From Siphonodentalium dalli (lineage: Eukaryota; Mollusca; Scaphopoda; Gadilida; Siphonodentaliidae): a stretch of 64,000 nt of DNA. Shown piece after piece: positions 10,740 to 24,700 of this stretch (positions are counted from its first letter, which is position 1; each line of letters starts with the position of its first letter). Location of the stretch: NCBI GenBank assembly GCA_032622095.1, contig CP136069.1, forward strand, positions 66,923,319 to 66,987,318, written 5' to 3'. A program made the position numbers and the translations under genes. The notes beneath the pieces are model-generated. The model worked only from the letters and a program-made list of their open reading frames with translations, did no database searches and had not been told where the DNA came from.

Positions 10740-13584
10740 ATGCGCGAAGCTGGCGTCGCACGGGCTCGGCGACCCGATAAAATTCGTATCCGGGGCAAGA
10801 TACATTCACATACCAAATTTCAAGTCGATAGCTCCACCCGTTTCCGAGATCTCGTCTGCGCATGCGCGAAGCTGGCGTCGCACGGGCTCGGCGACCCGAT
10901 AAAATTTAATTCCGGGGCAAGATACATTCACATAGTAAATTTCAAGTCGATAGCTCCACCCTTTTCCGATATCTCGTCTGCTCATGCGCGAAGCGGGCGC
11001 CGCACGGGCTCGCCAATACGACAACGACGACCGCCTGGTCAAACTACACACACGTACCTAGTTTCGTCCAGATCGGTCGAGAATCGTAGATTTGTATAAA
11101 TGACATACAGACAGACATACAGACAGAGGTCTTCAAAATATATATGAGACTAGCCGATGAGCCCGACGTTGTCCGGGCTATTCAAAAACCAAATTTCAAG
11201 TCGATAGCTCTACCCAGCCCGAAATTTCAAGTCGATAGCTCTACCCGTTTCCGAGATCTGGTCTGCGCATGCGCGAAGCTGGCGTCGCACGGGCTCGGCG
11301 ACCCGATAAAATTCGTATCCGGGGCAAGATACATTCACATAGCAAATTTCAAGTCGATAGCTCCACCCGTTTCCGAGATCTGGTCTGCGCATGCGCGAAG
11401 CTGGTGTCGCACGGGCTCGGCGACCCGATAAAATTCGTATCCGGGGCAAGATACATTCACATAGCAAATTTCAAGTCGATAGCTCCACCCGTTTCCGAGA
11501 TCTCGTCTGCGCATGCGCGAAGCGGGCGCCGCACGGGTTCGCCAATACGACAACGTTCACCGCCTGGTCAAACTACACACACGTACCAAGTTTCGTCCCG
11601 ATCGGTCGAGAATCGTAGATTTGTATAAATGACAGACAGACAAACAAACAAACATACATACAGACAGAGGTCTTCAAAATATATATGAGACTAGCCGATG
11701 AGCCCGGCGTTGTCTGGGCTATTCAAAAACCAAATTTCAAGTCGATACCTCCACCCGTTTCCGAGGTCTGGTCTGCGCATGCGTTGCACGGGCGCCGCAC
11801 GGGCTCGCCAATACGACAACGTCCACCGCCTGGTCAAACTACACACAAGTACCAAGTTTCGTCCCGATCGGTCGAGAATAGTAGAATTGTATAAAGGACA
11901 TACAGACAGACAGACAAACAGAGGTCTTCAAAATATATAAGAGACTAGCCGATGAGCCCGACGTTGTCCGGGCTATTCAAAAACCAAATTTCAAGTCGAT
12001 AGCTATTCAAAAACCAAATTTCAAGTCGATAGCTCCACCCGTTTCCGAGATCTGGTCTGCGCATACGCGAAGCTGGCGTCGCACGGGCTCGGCGACCCGA
12101 TAAAATTCGTATCCGGGGCAAGATACATTCACATACCAAATTTCAAGTCGATAGCTCCACCCGTTTCCGAGATCTCGTCTGCGCATGCGCGAAGCTGGCG
12201 TCGCACGGGCTCGGCGACCCGATAAAATTCGTATCCGGGGCAAGATACATTCACATACCAAATTTCAAGTCGATAGCTCCACCCGTTTCCGAGATCTCGT
12301 CTGCGCATGCGCGAAGCTGGCGTCGCACGGGCTCGGCGACCCGATAAAATTTAATTCCGGGGCAAGATACATTCACATAGTAAATTTCAAGTCGATAGCT
12401 CCACCCTTTTCCGATATCTCGTCTGCTCATGCGCGAAGCGGGCGCCGCACGGGCTCGCCAATACGACAACGACGACCGCCTGGTCAAACTACACACACGT
12501 ACCTAGTTTCGTCCAGATCGGTCGAGAATCGTAGATTTGTATAAATGACATACAGACAGACATACAGACAGAGGTCTTCAAAATATATATGAGACTAGCC
12601 GATGAGCCCGACGTTGTCCGGGCTATTCAAAAACCAAATTTCAAGTCGATAGCTCTACCCAGCCCGAAATTTCAAGTCGATAGCTCTACCCGTTTCCGAG
12701 ATCTGGTCTGCGCATGCGCGAAGCTGGCGTCGCACGGGCTCGGCGACCCGATAAAATTCGTATCCGGGGCAAGATACATTCACATAGCAAATTTCAAGTC
12801 GATAGCTCCACCCGTTTCCGAGATCTGGTCTGCGCATGCGCGAAGCTGGTGTCGCACGGGCTCGGCGACCCGATAAAATTCGTATCCGGGGCAAGATACA
12901 TTCACATAGCAAATTTCAAGTCGATAGCTCCACCCGTTTCCGAGATCTCGTCTGCGCATGCGCGAAGCGGGCGCCGCACGGGTTCGCCAATACGACAACG
13001 TTCACCGCCTGGTCAAACTACACACACGTACCAAGTTTCGTCCCGATCGGTCGAGAATCGTAGATTTGTATAAATGACAGACAGACAAACAAACAAACAT
13101 ACATACAGACAGAGGTCTTCAAAATATATATGAGACTAGCCGATGAGCCCGGCGTTGTCTGGGCTATTCAAAAACCAAATTTCAAGTCGATACCTCCACC
13201 CGTTTCCGAGGTCTGGTCTGCGCATGCGTTGCACGGGCGCCGCACGGGCTCGCCAATACGACAACGTCCACCGCCTGGTCAAACTACACACAAGTACCAA
13301 GTTTCGTCCCGATCGGTCGAGAATAGTAGAATTGTATAAAGGACATACAGACAGACAGACAAACAGAGGTCTTCAAAATATATAAGAGACTAGCCGATGA
13401 GCCCGACGTTGTCCGGGCTATTCAAAAACCAAATTTCAAGTCGATAGCTATTCAAAAACCAAATTTCAAGTCGATAGCTCCACCCGTTTCCGAGATCTGG
13501 TCTGCGCATACGCGAAGCTGGCGTCGCACGGGCTCGGCGACCCGATAAAATTCGTATCCGGGGCAAGATACATTCACATACCAA
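10740..13584. repeat. Direct tandem duplication, 1445-bp offset
   Basis: Landmarks at 10740, 11144, 11269, 11391, 11685 and 11945 recur at 12185, 12589, 12714, 12836, 13130 and 13390, a constant 1445 bp. Both copies share private changes such as GTCTGCTCATGCGCG (near 10976 and 12421) and GCACGGGTTCGCC, which marks the duplication as recent. Confidence 0.88.
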
Positions 13585-15645
13585 ATTTCAAGTCGATAGC
13601 TCCACCCGTTTCCGAGATCTCGTCTGCGCATGCGCGAAGCTGGCGTCGCACGGGCTCGGCGACCCGATAAAATTCGTATCCGGGGCAAGATACATTCACA
13701 TACCAAATTTCAAGTCGATAGCTCCACCCGTTTCCGAGATCTCGTCTGCGCATGCGCTGCACGGGCGTCGCACATACCACAACGACCGTGTCCGTGGGAT
13801 TTCACCCCTAGATAGGAAGTTTGGTCTCGATCGGTGGAGAATCGTAGATTTGTACAAATGACAAACAGACAAACAGATAGATTGTATCAAAATATATAAG
13901 AGAGATATGTAAATTAGATAGATTGTATCAAAATATATAGGAGAGATATGTAAATTATCTACACACCATTACTGGTGTTTGTCAAAGTTTAGTGGGGTAT
14001 ATCAATACTCATTCACGATCATATCATTGAGGTCCGGATGATGTGGGTTATCTCTCGAATACAGATTGTATCAAAATATATAGGAGAGACTAAACCAAAT
14101 TTAAAGTCAATAGCTCCACCCGTTTCCGAGATCTGGTCGCAGGCGCGAAGCTGGCGTCGCACGGGCTCGGCGACCCGATAAAATTCGTATCCGGGGCAAG
14201 ATACATTCACATAGCAAATTTCAAGTCGATAGCTCCACCCGTTTCCGAGATCTGGTCTGCGCATGCGCGAAGCTGGTCGCACGGGCTCGGCGACCCGATG
14301 AAATTCGTATCCTGGGCAAGATACATTCACATAGCAAATTTCAAGTCGATAGCTCAACCCGTTTCCGAGATCTGGTCTGCGCATGCGCGAAGCTGGCGTC
14401 GCACGGGCTCGGCGACCCGATAAAATTCGTATCCGGGGCAAGATACATTCACATACCAAATTTCAAGTCGATAGCTCAACCCGTTTCCGAGATCTGGTCT
14501 GCGCATGCGCGAAGCTTGCGTCGCACGGGCTCGGCGACCCGATAAAATTCGTATCCGGGGCAAGATACATTCACATAGCAAATTTCAAGTCGATCGCTCC
14601 ACCCGTTTCCGATATCTTGTCTGCGCATGCGCTGCACGGGCGTCGCACGGGGTCGCCAATACCACAACGACCGTGTCCGTGGGATTTCACCCCTAGATAG
14701 GAAGTTTGGTCTCGATCGGTGGAGAATCGTAGATTTGTACAAATGACAAACAGACAATTTAAACAGATAGATTGTATCAAAATATATAAGAGAGATATGT
14801 AAATTAGATAGATTGTATCAAAATATATAGGAGAGATATGTAAATTATCTACACACCATTACTGGTGTTTGTCAAAGTTTAGTGGGGTATATCAATACTA
14901 ATTCACGATCATATCATTGAGGTCCGGATGATGTGGGTTATCTCTCGAATACAGATTGTATCAAAATATATAGGAGAGACTATCCGATGAGCCCGCGACG
15001 TTGTCCGGGCTATTAAAAAACCAAATTTAAAGTCAATAGCTCCACCCGTTTCCGAGATCTGGTCGCAGGCGCGAAGCTGGCGTCGCACGGGCTCGGCGAC
15101 CCGATAAAATTCGTATCCGGGGCAAGATACATTCACATAGCAAATTTCAAGTCGATAGCTCCACCCGTTTCCGAGATCTGGTCTGTGCATGCGCGAAGCT
15201 GGCGTCGCACGGGCTCGGCGACCCGATGAAATTCGTATCCGGGGCAAGATACATTCACATAGCAAATTTCAAGTCGATAGCTCCACCCGTTTCCTATATC
15301 TGGTCTGCGCATGCGCGAAGCTGGCGTCGCACGGGCTCGGCGACCCGATAAAATTCGTATCCGGGGTAAGATACATTCACATACCAAATTTCAAGTCGAT
15401 AGCTCCACCCGTTTCCGAGATCTTGTCTGCGCATGCGCTGCACGGGCGTCGCACGGGCTCCCCAATACGACAACGACGACCGCCTGGTCAAACTACACAC
15501 ACGTACCAAGTTTCGTCCCGATCGGTCGAGAATCGTAGATTTGTAAAAATGACATACAGACAGACAGACAAACAAACAGAGGTCTTCAAAATATATTATA
15601 GACTAGCCGATGAGCCCGACGTTGTCCGGGCTATTCAAAAACCAA

Positions 15646-18600
15646 ATTTCAAGTCGATAGCTCCACCCGTTCCGAGATCTCGTCTGCGCGAAGCTGGCGT
15701 CGCACGGGCTCGGCGACCCGATAAAATTCGTATCCGGGGCAAGATACATTCACATACCAAATTTCAAGTCGATAGCTCAACCCGTTTCCGAGATCTGGTC
15801 TGCGCATGCGCGAAGCTTGCGTCGCACGGGCTCGGCGACCCGATAAAATTCGTATCCGGGGCAAGATACATTCACATAGCAAATTTCAAGTCGATCGCTC
15901 CACCCGTTTCCGATATCTTGTCTGCGCATGCGCTGCACGGGCGTCACACGGGGTCGCCAATACCACAACGACCGTGTCCGTGGGATTTCACCCCTAGATA
16001 GGAAGTTTGGTCTCGATCGGTGGAGAATCGTAGATTTGTACAAATGACAAACAGACAATTTAAACAGATAGATTGTATCAAAATATATAAGAGAGATATG
16101 TAAATTAGATAGATTGTATCAAAATATATAGGAGAGATATGTAAATTATCTACACACCATTACTGGTGTTTGTCAAAGTTTAGTGGGGTATATCAATACT
16201 AATTCACGATCATATCATTGAGGTCCGGATGATGTGGGTTATCTCTCGAATACAGATTGTATCAAAATATATAGGAGAGACTATCCGATGAGCCCGCGAC
16301 GTTGTCCGGGCTATTCAAAAACCAAATTTAAAGTCAATAGCTCCACCCGTTTCCGAGATCTGGTCGCAGGCGCGAAGCTGGCGTCGCACGGGCTCGGCGA
16401 CCCGATAAAATTCGTATCCGGGGCAAGATACATTCACATAGCAAATTTCAAGTCGATAGCTCCACCCGTTTCCGAGATCTGGTCTGTGCATGCGCGAAGC
16501 TGGCGTCGCACGGGCTCGGCGACCCGATGAAATTCGTATCCGGGGCAAGATACATTCACATAGCAAATTTCAAGTCGATAGCTCCACCCGTTTCCTATAT
16601 CTGGTCTGCGCATGCGCGAAGCTGGCGTCGCACGGGCTCGGCGACCCGATAAAATTCGTATCCGGGGCAAGATGCATTCACATACCAAATTTCAAGTCGA
16701 TAGCTCCACCCGTTTCCGAGATATGGTCTGCGCATGCGCGAAGCTTGCGTCGCACGGGCTCGGCGACCCGATAAAATTCGTATCCGGGGTAAGATACATT
16801 CACATACCAAATTTCAAGTCGATAGCTCCACCCGTTTCCGAGATCTTGTCTGCGCATGCGCTGCACGGGCGTCGCACGGGCTCCCCAATACGACAACGAC
16901 GACCGCCTGGTCAAACTACACACACGTACCAAGTTTCGTCCCGATCGGTCGAGAATCGTAGATTTGTAAAAATGACATACAGACAGACAGACAAACAAAC
17001 AGAGGTCTTCAAAATATATTATAGACTAGCCGATGAGCCCGACGTTGTCCGGGCTATTCAAAAACCAAATTTCAAGTCGATAGCTCCACCCGTTTCCGAG
17101 ATCTCGTCTGCGCATGCGCGAAGCTGGCGTCGCACGGGCTCGGCGACCCGATAAAATTCGTATCCGGGGCAAGATACATTCACATACCAAATTTCAAGTC
17201 GATAGCTCCACCCGTTTCCGAGATCTCGTCTGCGCATGCGCGAAGCGGGCGCAGCACGGGCTCGCCAATACGACATCGTCCACCGCCTGGTCAAACTACA
17301 CACACGTACCAAGTTTCGTCCCGATCGGTCGAGAATCGTAGATTTGTATAAATGACATACATACAGACAGACATACAGACAAACAGACAGAGGTCTTCAA
17401 AATATATATGAGACTAGCCGATGAGCCCGACGTTGTCCGGGCTATTCAAAAACCAAATTTCAAGTCGATAGCTATTCAAAAACCAAATTTCAAGTCGATA
17501 GCTCCACCCGTTTCCGAGATCTGGTCTGCGCATGCGCGAAGCTGGCGTCGCACGGGCTCGGCGACCCGATAAAATTCGTATCCGGGGCAAGATACATTCA
17601 CATACCAAATTTCAAGTCGATAGCTCCACCCGTTTCCGAGATCTCGTCTGCGCATGCGCGAAGCTGGCGTCGCACGGGCTCGGCGACCCGATAAAATTTA
17701 ATTCCGGGGCAAGATACATTCACATAGTAAATTTCAAGTCGATAGCTCCACCCTTTTCCGATATCTCGTCTGCGCATGCGCGAAGCGGGCGCCGCACGGG
17801 CTCGCCAATACGACAACGACGACCGCCTGGTCAAACTACACACACGTACCTAGTTTCGTCCAGATCGGTCGAGAATCGTAGATTTGTATAAATGACATAC
17901 AGACAGACATACAGACAGAGGTCTTCAAAATATATATGAGACTAGCCGATGAGCCCGACGTTGTCCGGGCTATTCAAAAACCAAATTTCAAGTCGATAGC
18001 TCTACCCAGCCCGAAATTTCAAGTCGATAGCTCTACCCGTTTCCGAGATCTGGTCTGCGCATGCGCGAAGCTGGCGTCGCACGGGCTCGGCGACCCGATA
18101 AAATTCGTATCCGGGGCAAGATACATTCACATAGCAAATTTCAAGTCGATAGCTCCACCCGTTTCCGAGATCTGGTCTGCGCATGCGCGAAGCTGGTGTC
18201 GCACGGGCTCGGCGACCCGATAAAATTCGTATCCGGGGCAAGATACATTCACATAGCAAATTTCAAGTCGATAGCTCCACCCGTTTCCGAGATCTCGTCT
18301 GCGCATGCGCGAAGCGGGCGCCGCACGGGCTCGCCAATACGACAACGTTCACCGCCTGGTCAAACTACACACACGTACCAAGTTTCGTCCCGATCGGTCG
18401 AGAATCGTAGATTTGTATAAATGACAGACAGACAAACAAACAAACATACATACAGACAGAGGTCTTCAAAATATATATGAGACTAGCCGATGAGCCCGGC
18501 GTTGTCTGGGCTATTCAAAAACCAAATTTCAAGTCGATACCTCCACCCGTTTCCGAGGTCTGGTCTGCGCATGCGTTGCACGGGCGCCGCACGGGCTCGC

Positions 18601-20270
18601 CAATACGACAACGTCCACCGCCTGGTCAAACTACACACACGTACCAAGTTTCGTCCCGATCGGTCGAGAATCGTAGATTTGTATAAATGACAAACAAACA
18701 AACAGACAAACAGACAGACAAACAGACAGAGGTCTTCAAATATATATGAGACTAGCCGATGAGCCCGACGTTGTCCGGGCTATTCAAAAACAAAATTTCA
18801 AGTCGATAGCTCCACCCGTTTCCGAGGTCTGGTCTGTGCATGCGCGAAGCTTGCGTCGCACGGGCTCGGCGACCCGATAAAATTCGTATCCGGGGCAAGA
18901 TACATTCACATAGCAAATTTCAAGTCGATAGCTCCACCCGTTTCCGAGATATCGTCTGCGCATGCGCTGCACGGGCGTCGCACGGGATCGCCAATACTAC
19001 AAGGACGACCGCCTGGACAAAGTACACACATGTACCAAGTTTCGTCCCGATCGGTCGAGAATCATAGATTTGTATAAATGACATACAGACAAACAGACAG
19101 AGGTCTTCAAAATATATATGAGACTAGCCGATGAGCCCGACGTTGTCCGGGCTATTCAAAAACCAAATTTCAAGTCGATAGCTCCCCCCGTTTCCGATAT
19201 CTGGTCTGCGCATGCGCGAAGCTGTCATCGCACGGGCTCGGCGACCCGATAAAATTCGTATCCGGGGCAAGATACATTCACATAGCAAATTTCAAGTCGA
19301 TAGCTCCACCGTTTTCGAGATCTCGTCTGCGCATGCGCGAAGTGGGCGCCGCGCGGGCTCGCCAATACGACAACGTCGACCGCCTGGTCAAACTACACAC
19401 ACGTACCAAGTTTCGTCCCGATCGGTCGAGAATAGTAGAATTGTATAAAGGACATACAGACAGACAGACAAACAGAGGTCTTCAAAATATATAAGAGACT
19501 AGCCGATGAGCCCGACGTTGTCCGGGCTATTCAAAAACCAAATTTCAAGTCGATAGCTATTCAAAAACCAAATTTCAAGTCGATAGCTCCACCCGTTTCC
19601 GAGATCTGGTCTGCGCATACGCGAAGCTGGCGTCGCACGGGCTCGGCGACCCGATAAAATTCGTATCCGGGGCAAGATACATTCACATACCAAATTTCAA
19701 GTCGATAGCTCCACCCGTTTCCGAGATCTCGTCTGCGCATGCGCTGCACGGGCGTCGCACATACCACAACGACCGTGTCCGTGGGATTTCACCCCTAGAT
19801 AGGAAGTTTGGTCTCGATCGGTGGAGAATCGTAGATTTGTACAAATGACAAACAGACAAACAGATAGATTGTATCAAAATATATAAGAGAGATATGTAAA
19901 TTAGATAGATTGTATCAAAATATATAGGAGAGATATGTAAATTATCTACACACCATTACTGGTGTTTGTCAAAGTTTAGTGGGGTATATCAATACTCATT
20001 CACGATCATATCATTGAGGTCCGGATGATGTGGGTTATCTCTCGAATACAGATTGTATCAAAATATATAGGAGAGACTAGCCGATGAGCCCGCGACGTTG
20101 TCCGGGCTATTCAAAAACCAAATTTAAAGTCAATAGCTCCACCCGTTTCCGAGATCTGGTCGCAGGCGCGAAGCTGGCGTCGCACGGGCTCGGCGACCCG
20201 ATAAAATTCGTATCCGGGGCAAGATACATTCACATAGCAAATTTCAAGTCGATAGCTCCACCCGTTCCGA
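15646..20270. repeat. Large near-identical block, copy 1 (6140-bp offset)
   Basis: This 4.6-kb block recurs at 21786-26410 with every landmark shifted by exactly 6140 bp (15777 to 21917, 16234 to 22374, 17058 to 23198, 18483 to 24623, 19212 to 25352). I noticed only two base differences: A at 15946 against G at 22086, and C at 19186 against A at 25326. The left join differs: copy 1 follows module B, copy 2 follows a monomer. Confidence 0.85.
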
Positions 20271-21785
20271 GATCTCGTCTGCGCGAAGCTGGCGTCGCAC
20301 GGGCTCGGCGACCCGATAAAATTCGTATCCGGGGCAAGATACATTCACATACCAAATTTCAAGTCGATAGCTCAACCCGTTTCCGAGATCTGGTCTGCGC
20401 ATGCGCGAAGCTTGCGTCGCACGGGCTCGGCGACCCGATAAAATTCGTATCCGGGGCAAGATACATTCACATAGCAAATTTCAAGTCGATCGCTCCACCC
20501 GTTTCCGATATCTTGTCTGCGCATGCGCTGCACGGGCGTCGCACGGGGTCGCCAATACCACAACGACCGTGTCCGTGGGATTTCACCCCTAGATAGGAAG
20601 TTTGGTCTCGATCGGTGGAGAATCGTAGATTTGTACAAATGACAAACAGACAATTTAAACAGATAGATTGTATCAAAATATATAAGAGAGATATGTAAAT
20701 TAGATAGATTGTATCAAAATATATAGGAGAGATATGTAAATTATCTACACACCATTACTGGTGTTTGTCAAAGTTTAGTGGGGTATATCAATACTAATTC
20801 ACGATCATATCATTGAGGTCCGGATGATGTGGGTTATCTCTCGAATACAGATTGTATCAAAATATATAGGAGAGACTATCCGATGAGCCCGCGACGTTGT
20901 CCGGGCTATTCAAAAACCAAATTTAAAGTCAATAGCTCCACCCGTTTCCGAGATCTGGTCGCAGGCGCGAAGCTGGCGTCGCACGGGCTCGGCGACCCGA
21001 TAAAATTCGTATCCGGGGCAAGATACATTCACATAGCAAATTTCAAGTCGATAGCTCCACCCGTTTCCGAGATCTGGTCTGTGCATGCGCGAAGCTGGCG
21101 TCGCACGGGCTCGGCGACCCGATGAAATTCGTATCCGGGGCAAGATACATTCACATAGCAAATTTCAAGTCGATAGCTCCACCCGTTTCCTATATCTGGT
21201 CTGCGCATGCGCGAAGCTGGCGTCGCACGGGCTCGGCGACCCGATAAAATTCGTATCCGGGGCAAGATGCATTCACATACCAAATTTCAAGTCGATAGCT
21301 CCACCCGTTTCCGAGATATGGTCTGCGCATGCGCGAAGCTTGCGTCGCACGGGCTCGGCGACCCGATAAAATTCGTATCCGGGGTAAGATACATTCACAT
21401 ACCAAATTTCAAGTCGATAGCTCCACCCGTTTCCGAGATCTTGTCTGCGCATGCGCTGCACGGGCGTCGCACGGGCTCCCCAATACGACAACGACGACCG
21501 CCTGGTCAAACTACACACACGTACCAAGTTTCGTCCCGATCGGTCGAGAATCGTAGATTTGTAAAAATGACATACAGACAGACAGACAAACAAACAGAGG
21601 TCTTCAAAATATATTATAGACTAGCCGATGAGCCCGACGTTGTCCGGGCTATTCAAAAACCAAATTTCAAGTCGATAGCTCCACCCGTTTCCGAGATCTC
21701 GTCTGCGCATGCGCGAAGCTGGCGTCGCACGGGCTCGGCGACCCGATAAAATTCGTATCCGGGGCAAGATACATTCACATAGCAA

Positions 21786-24700
21786 ATTTCAAGTCGATAG
21801 CTCCACCCGTTCCGAGATCTCGTCTGCGCGAAGCTGGCGTCGCACGGGCTCGGCGACCCGATAAAATTCGTATCCGGGGCAAGATACATTCACATACCAA
21901 ATTTCAAGTCGATAGCTCAACCCGTTTCCGAGATCTGGTCTGCGCATGCGCGAAGCTTGCGTCGCACGGGCTCGGCGACCCGATAAAATTCGTATCCGGG
22001 GCAAGATACATTCACATAGCAAATTTCAAGTCGATCGCTCCACCCGTTTCCGATATCTTGTCTGCGCATGCGCTGCACGGGCGTCGCACGGGGTCGCCAA
22101 TACCACAACGACCGTGTCCGTGGGATTTCACCCCTAGATAGGAAGTTTGGTCTCGATCGGTGGAGAATCGTAGATTTGTACAAATGACAAACAGACAATT
22201 TAAACAGATAGATTGTATCAAAATATATAAGAGAGATATGTAAATTAGATAGATTGTATCAAAATATATAGGAGAGATATGTAAATTATCTACACACCAT
22301 TACTGGTGTTTGTCAAAGTTTAGTGGGGTATATCAATACTAATTCACGATCATATCATTGAGGTCCGGATGATGTGGGTTATCTCTCGAATACAGATTGT
22401 ATCAAAATATATAGGAGAGACTATCCGATGAGCCCGCGACGTTGTCCGGGCTATTCAAAAACCAAATTTAAAGTCAATAGCTCCACCCGTTTCCGAGATC
22501 TGGTCGCAGGCGCGAAGCTGGCGTCGCACGGGCTCGGCGACCCGATAAAATTCGTATCCGGGGCAAGATACATTCACATAGCAAATTTCAAGTCGATAGC
22601 TCCACCCGTTTCCGAGATCTGGTCTGTGCATGCGCGAAGCTGGCGTCGCACGGGCTCGGCGACCCGATGAAATTCGTATCCGGGGCAAGATACATTCACA
22701 TAGCAAATTTCAAGTCGATAGCTCCACCCGTTTCCTATATCTGGTCTGCGCATGCGCGAAGCTGGCGTCGCACGGGCTCGGCGACCCGATAAAATTCGTA
22801 TCCGGGGCAAGATGCATTCACATACCAAATTTCAAGTCGATAGCTCCACCCGTTTCCGAGATATGGTCTGCGCATGCGCGAAGCTTGCGTCGCACGGGCT
22901 CGGCGACCCGATAAAATTCGTATCCGGGGTAAGATACATTCACATACCAAATTTCAAGTCGATAGCTCCACCCGTTTCCGAGATCTTGTCTGCGCATGCG
23001 CTGCACGGGCGTCGCACGGGCTCCCCAATACGACAACGACGACCGCCTGGTCAAACTACACACACGTACCAAGTTTCGTCCCGATCGGTCGAGAATCGTA
23101 GATTTGTAAAAATGACATACAGACAGACAGACAAACAAACAGAGGTCTTCAAAATATATTATAGACTAGCCGATGAGCCCGACGTTGTCCGGGCTATTCA
23201 AAAACCAAATTTCAAGTCGATAGCTCCACCCGTTTCCGAGATCTCGTCTGCGCATGCGCGAAGCTGGCGTCGCACGGGCTCGGCGACCCGATAAAATTCG
23301 TATCCGGGGCAAGATACATTCACATACCAAATTTCAAGTCGATAGCTCCACCCGTTTCCGAGATCTCGTCTGCGCATGCGCGAAGCGGGCGCAGCACGGG
23401 CTCGCCAATACGACATCGTCCACCGCCTGGTCAAACTACACACACGTACCAAGTTTCGTCCCGATCGGTCGAGAATCGTAGATTTGTATAAATGACATAC
23501 ATACAGACAGACATACAGACAAACAGACAGAGGTCTTCAAAATATATATGAGACTAGCCGATGAGCCCGACGTTGTCCGGGCTATTCAAAAACCAAATTT
23601 CAAGTCGATAGCTATTCAAAAACCAAATTTCAAGTCGATAGCTCCACCCGTTTCCGAGATCTGGTCTGCGCATGCGCGAAGCTGGCGTCGCACGGGCTCG
23701 GCGACCCGATAAAATTCGTATCCGGGGCAAGATACATTCACATACCAAATTTCAAGTCGATAGCTCCACCCGTTTCCGAGATCTCGTCTGCGCATGCGCG
23801 AAGCTGGCGTCGCACGGGCTCGGCGACCCGATAAAATTTAATTCCGGGGCAAGATACATTCACATAGTAAATTTCAAGTCGATAGCTCCACCCTTTTCCG
23901 ATATCTCGTCTGCGCATGCGCGAAGCGGGCGCCGCACGGGCTCGCCAATACGACAACGACGACCGCCTGGTCAAACTACACACACGTACCTAGTTTCGTC
24001 CAGATCGGTCGAGAATCGTAGATTTGTATAAATGACATACAGACAGACATACAGACAGAGGTCTTCAAAATATATATGAGACTAGCCGATGAGCCCGACG
24101 TTGTCCGGGCTATTCAAAAACCAAATTTCAAGTCGATAGCTCTACCCAGCCCGAAATTTCAAGTCGATAGCTCTACCCGTTTCCGAGATCTGGTCTGCGC
24201 ATGCGCGAAGCTGGCGTCGCACGGGCTCGGCGACCCGATAAAATTCGTATCCGGGGCAAGATACATTCACATAGCAAATTTCAAGTCGATAGCTCCACCC
24301 GTTTCCGAGATCTGGTCTGCGCATGCGCGAAGCTGGTGTCGCACGGGCTCGGCGACCCGATAAAATTCGTATCCGGGGCAAGATACATTCACATAGCAAA
24401 TTTCAAGTCGATAGCTCCACCCGTTTCCGAGATCTCGTCTGCGCATGCGCGAAGCGGGCGCCGCACGGGCTCGCCAATACGACAACGTTCACCGCCTGGT
24501 CAAACTACACACACGTACCAAGTTTCGTCCCGATCGGTCGAGAATCGTAGATTTGTATAAATGACAGACAGACAAACAAACAAACATACATACAGACAGA
24601 GGTCTTCAAAATATATATGAGACTAGCCGATGAGCCCGGCGTTGTCTGGGCTATTCAAAAACCAAATTTCAAGTCGATACCTCCACCCGTTTCCGAGGTC

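Noticed and set aside
15189-16001. 270-codon ORF in the tandem array as a repeat-protein gene
   Set aside because: It is one of dozens of ORFs produced by the same monomer in several frames and on both strands. Its reading changes frame relative to the monomer at each copy, with no sign of a protein-level constraint.
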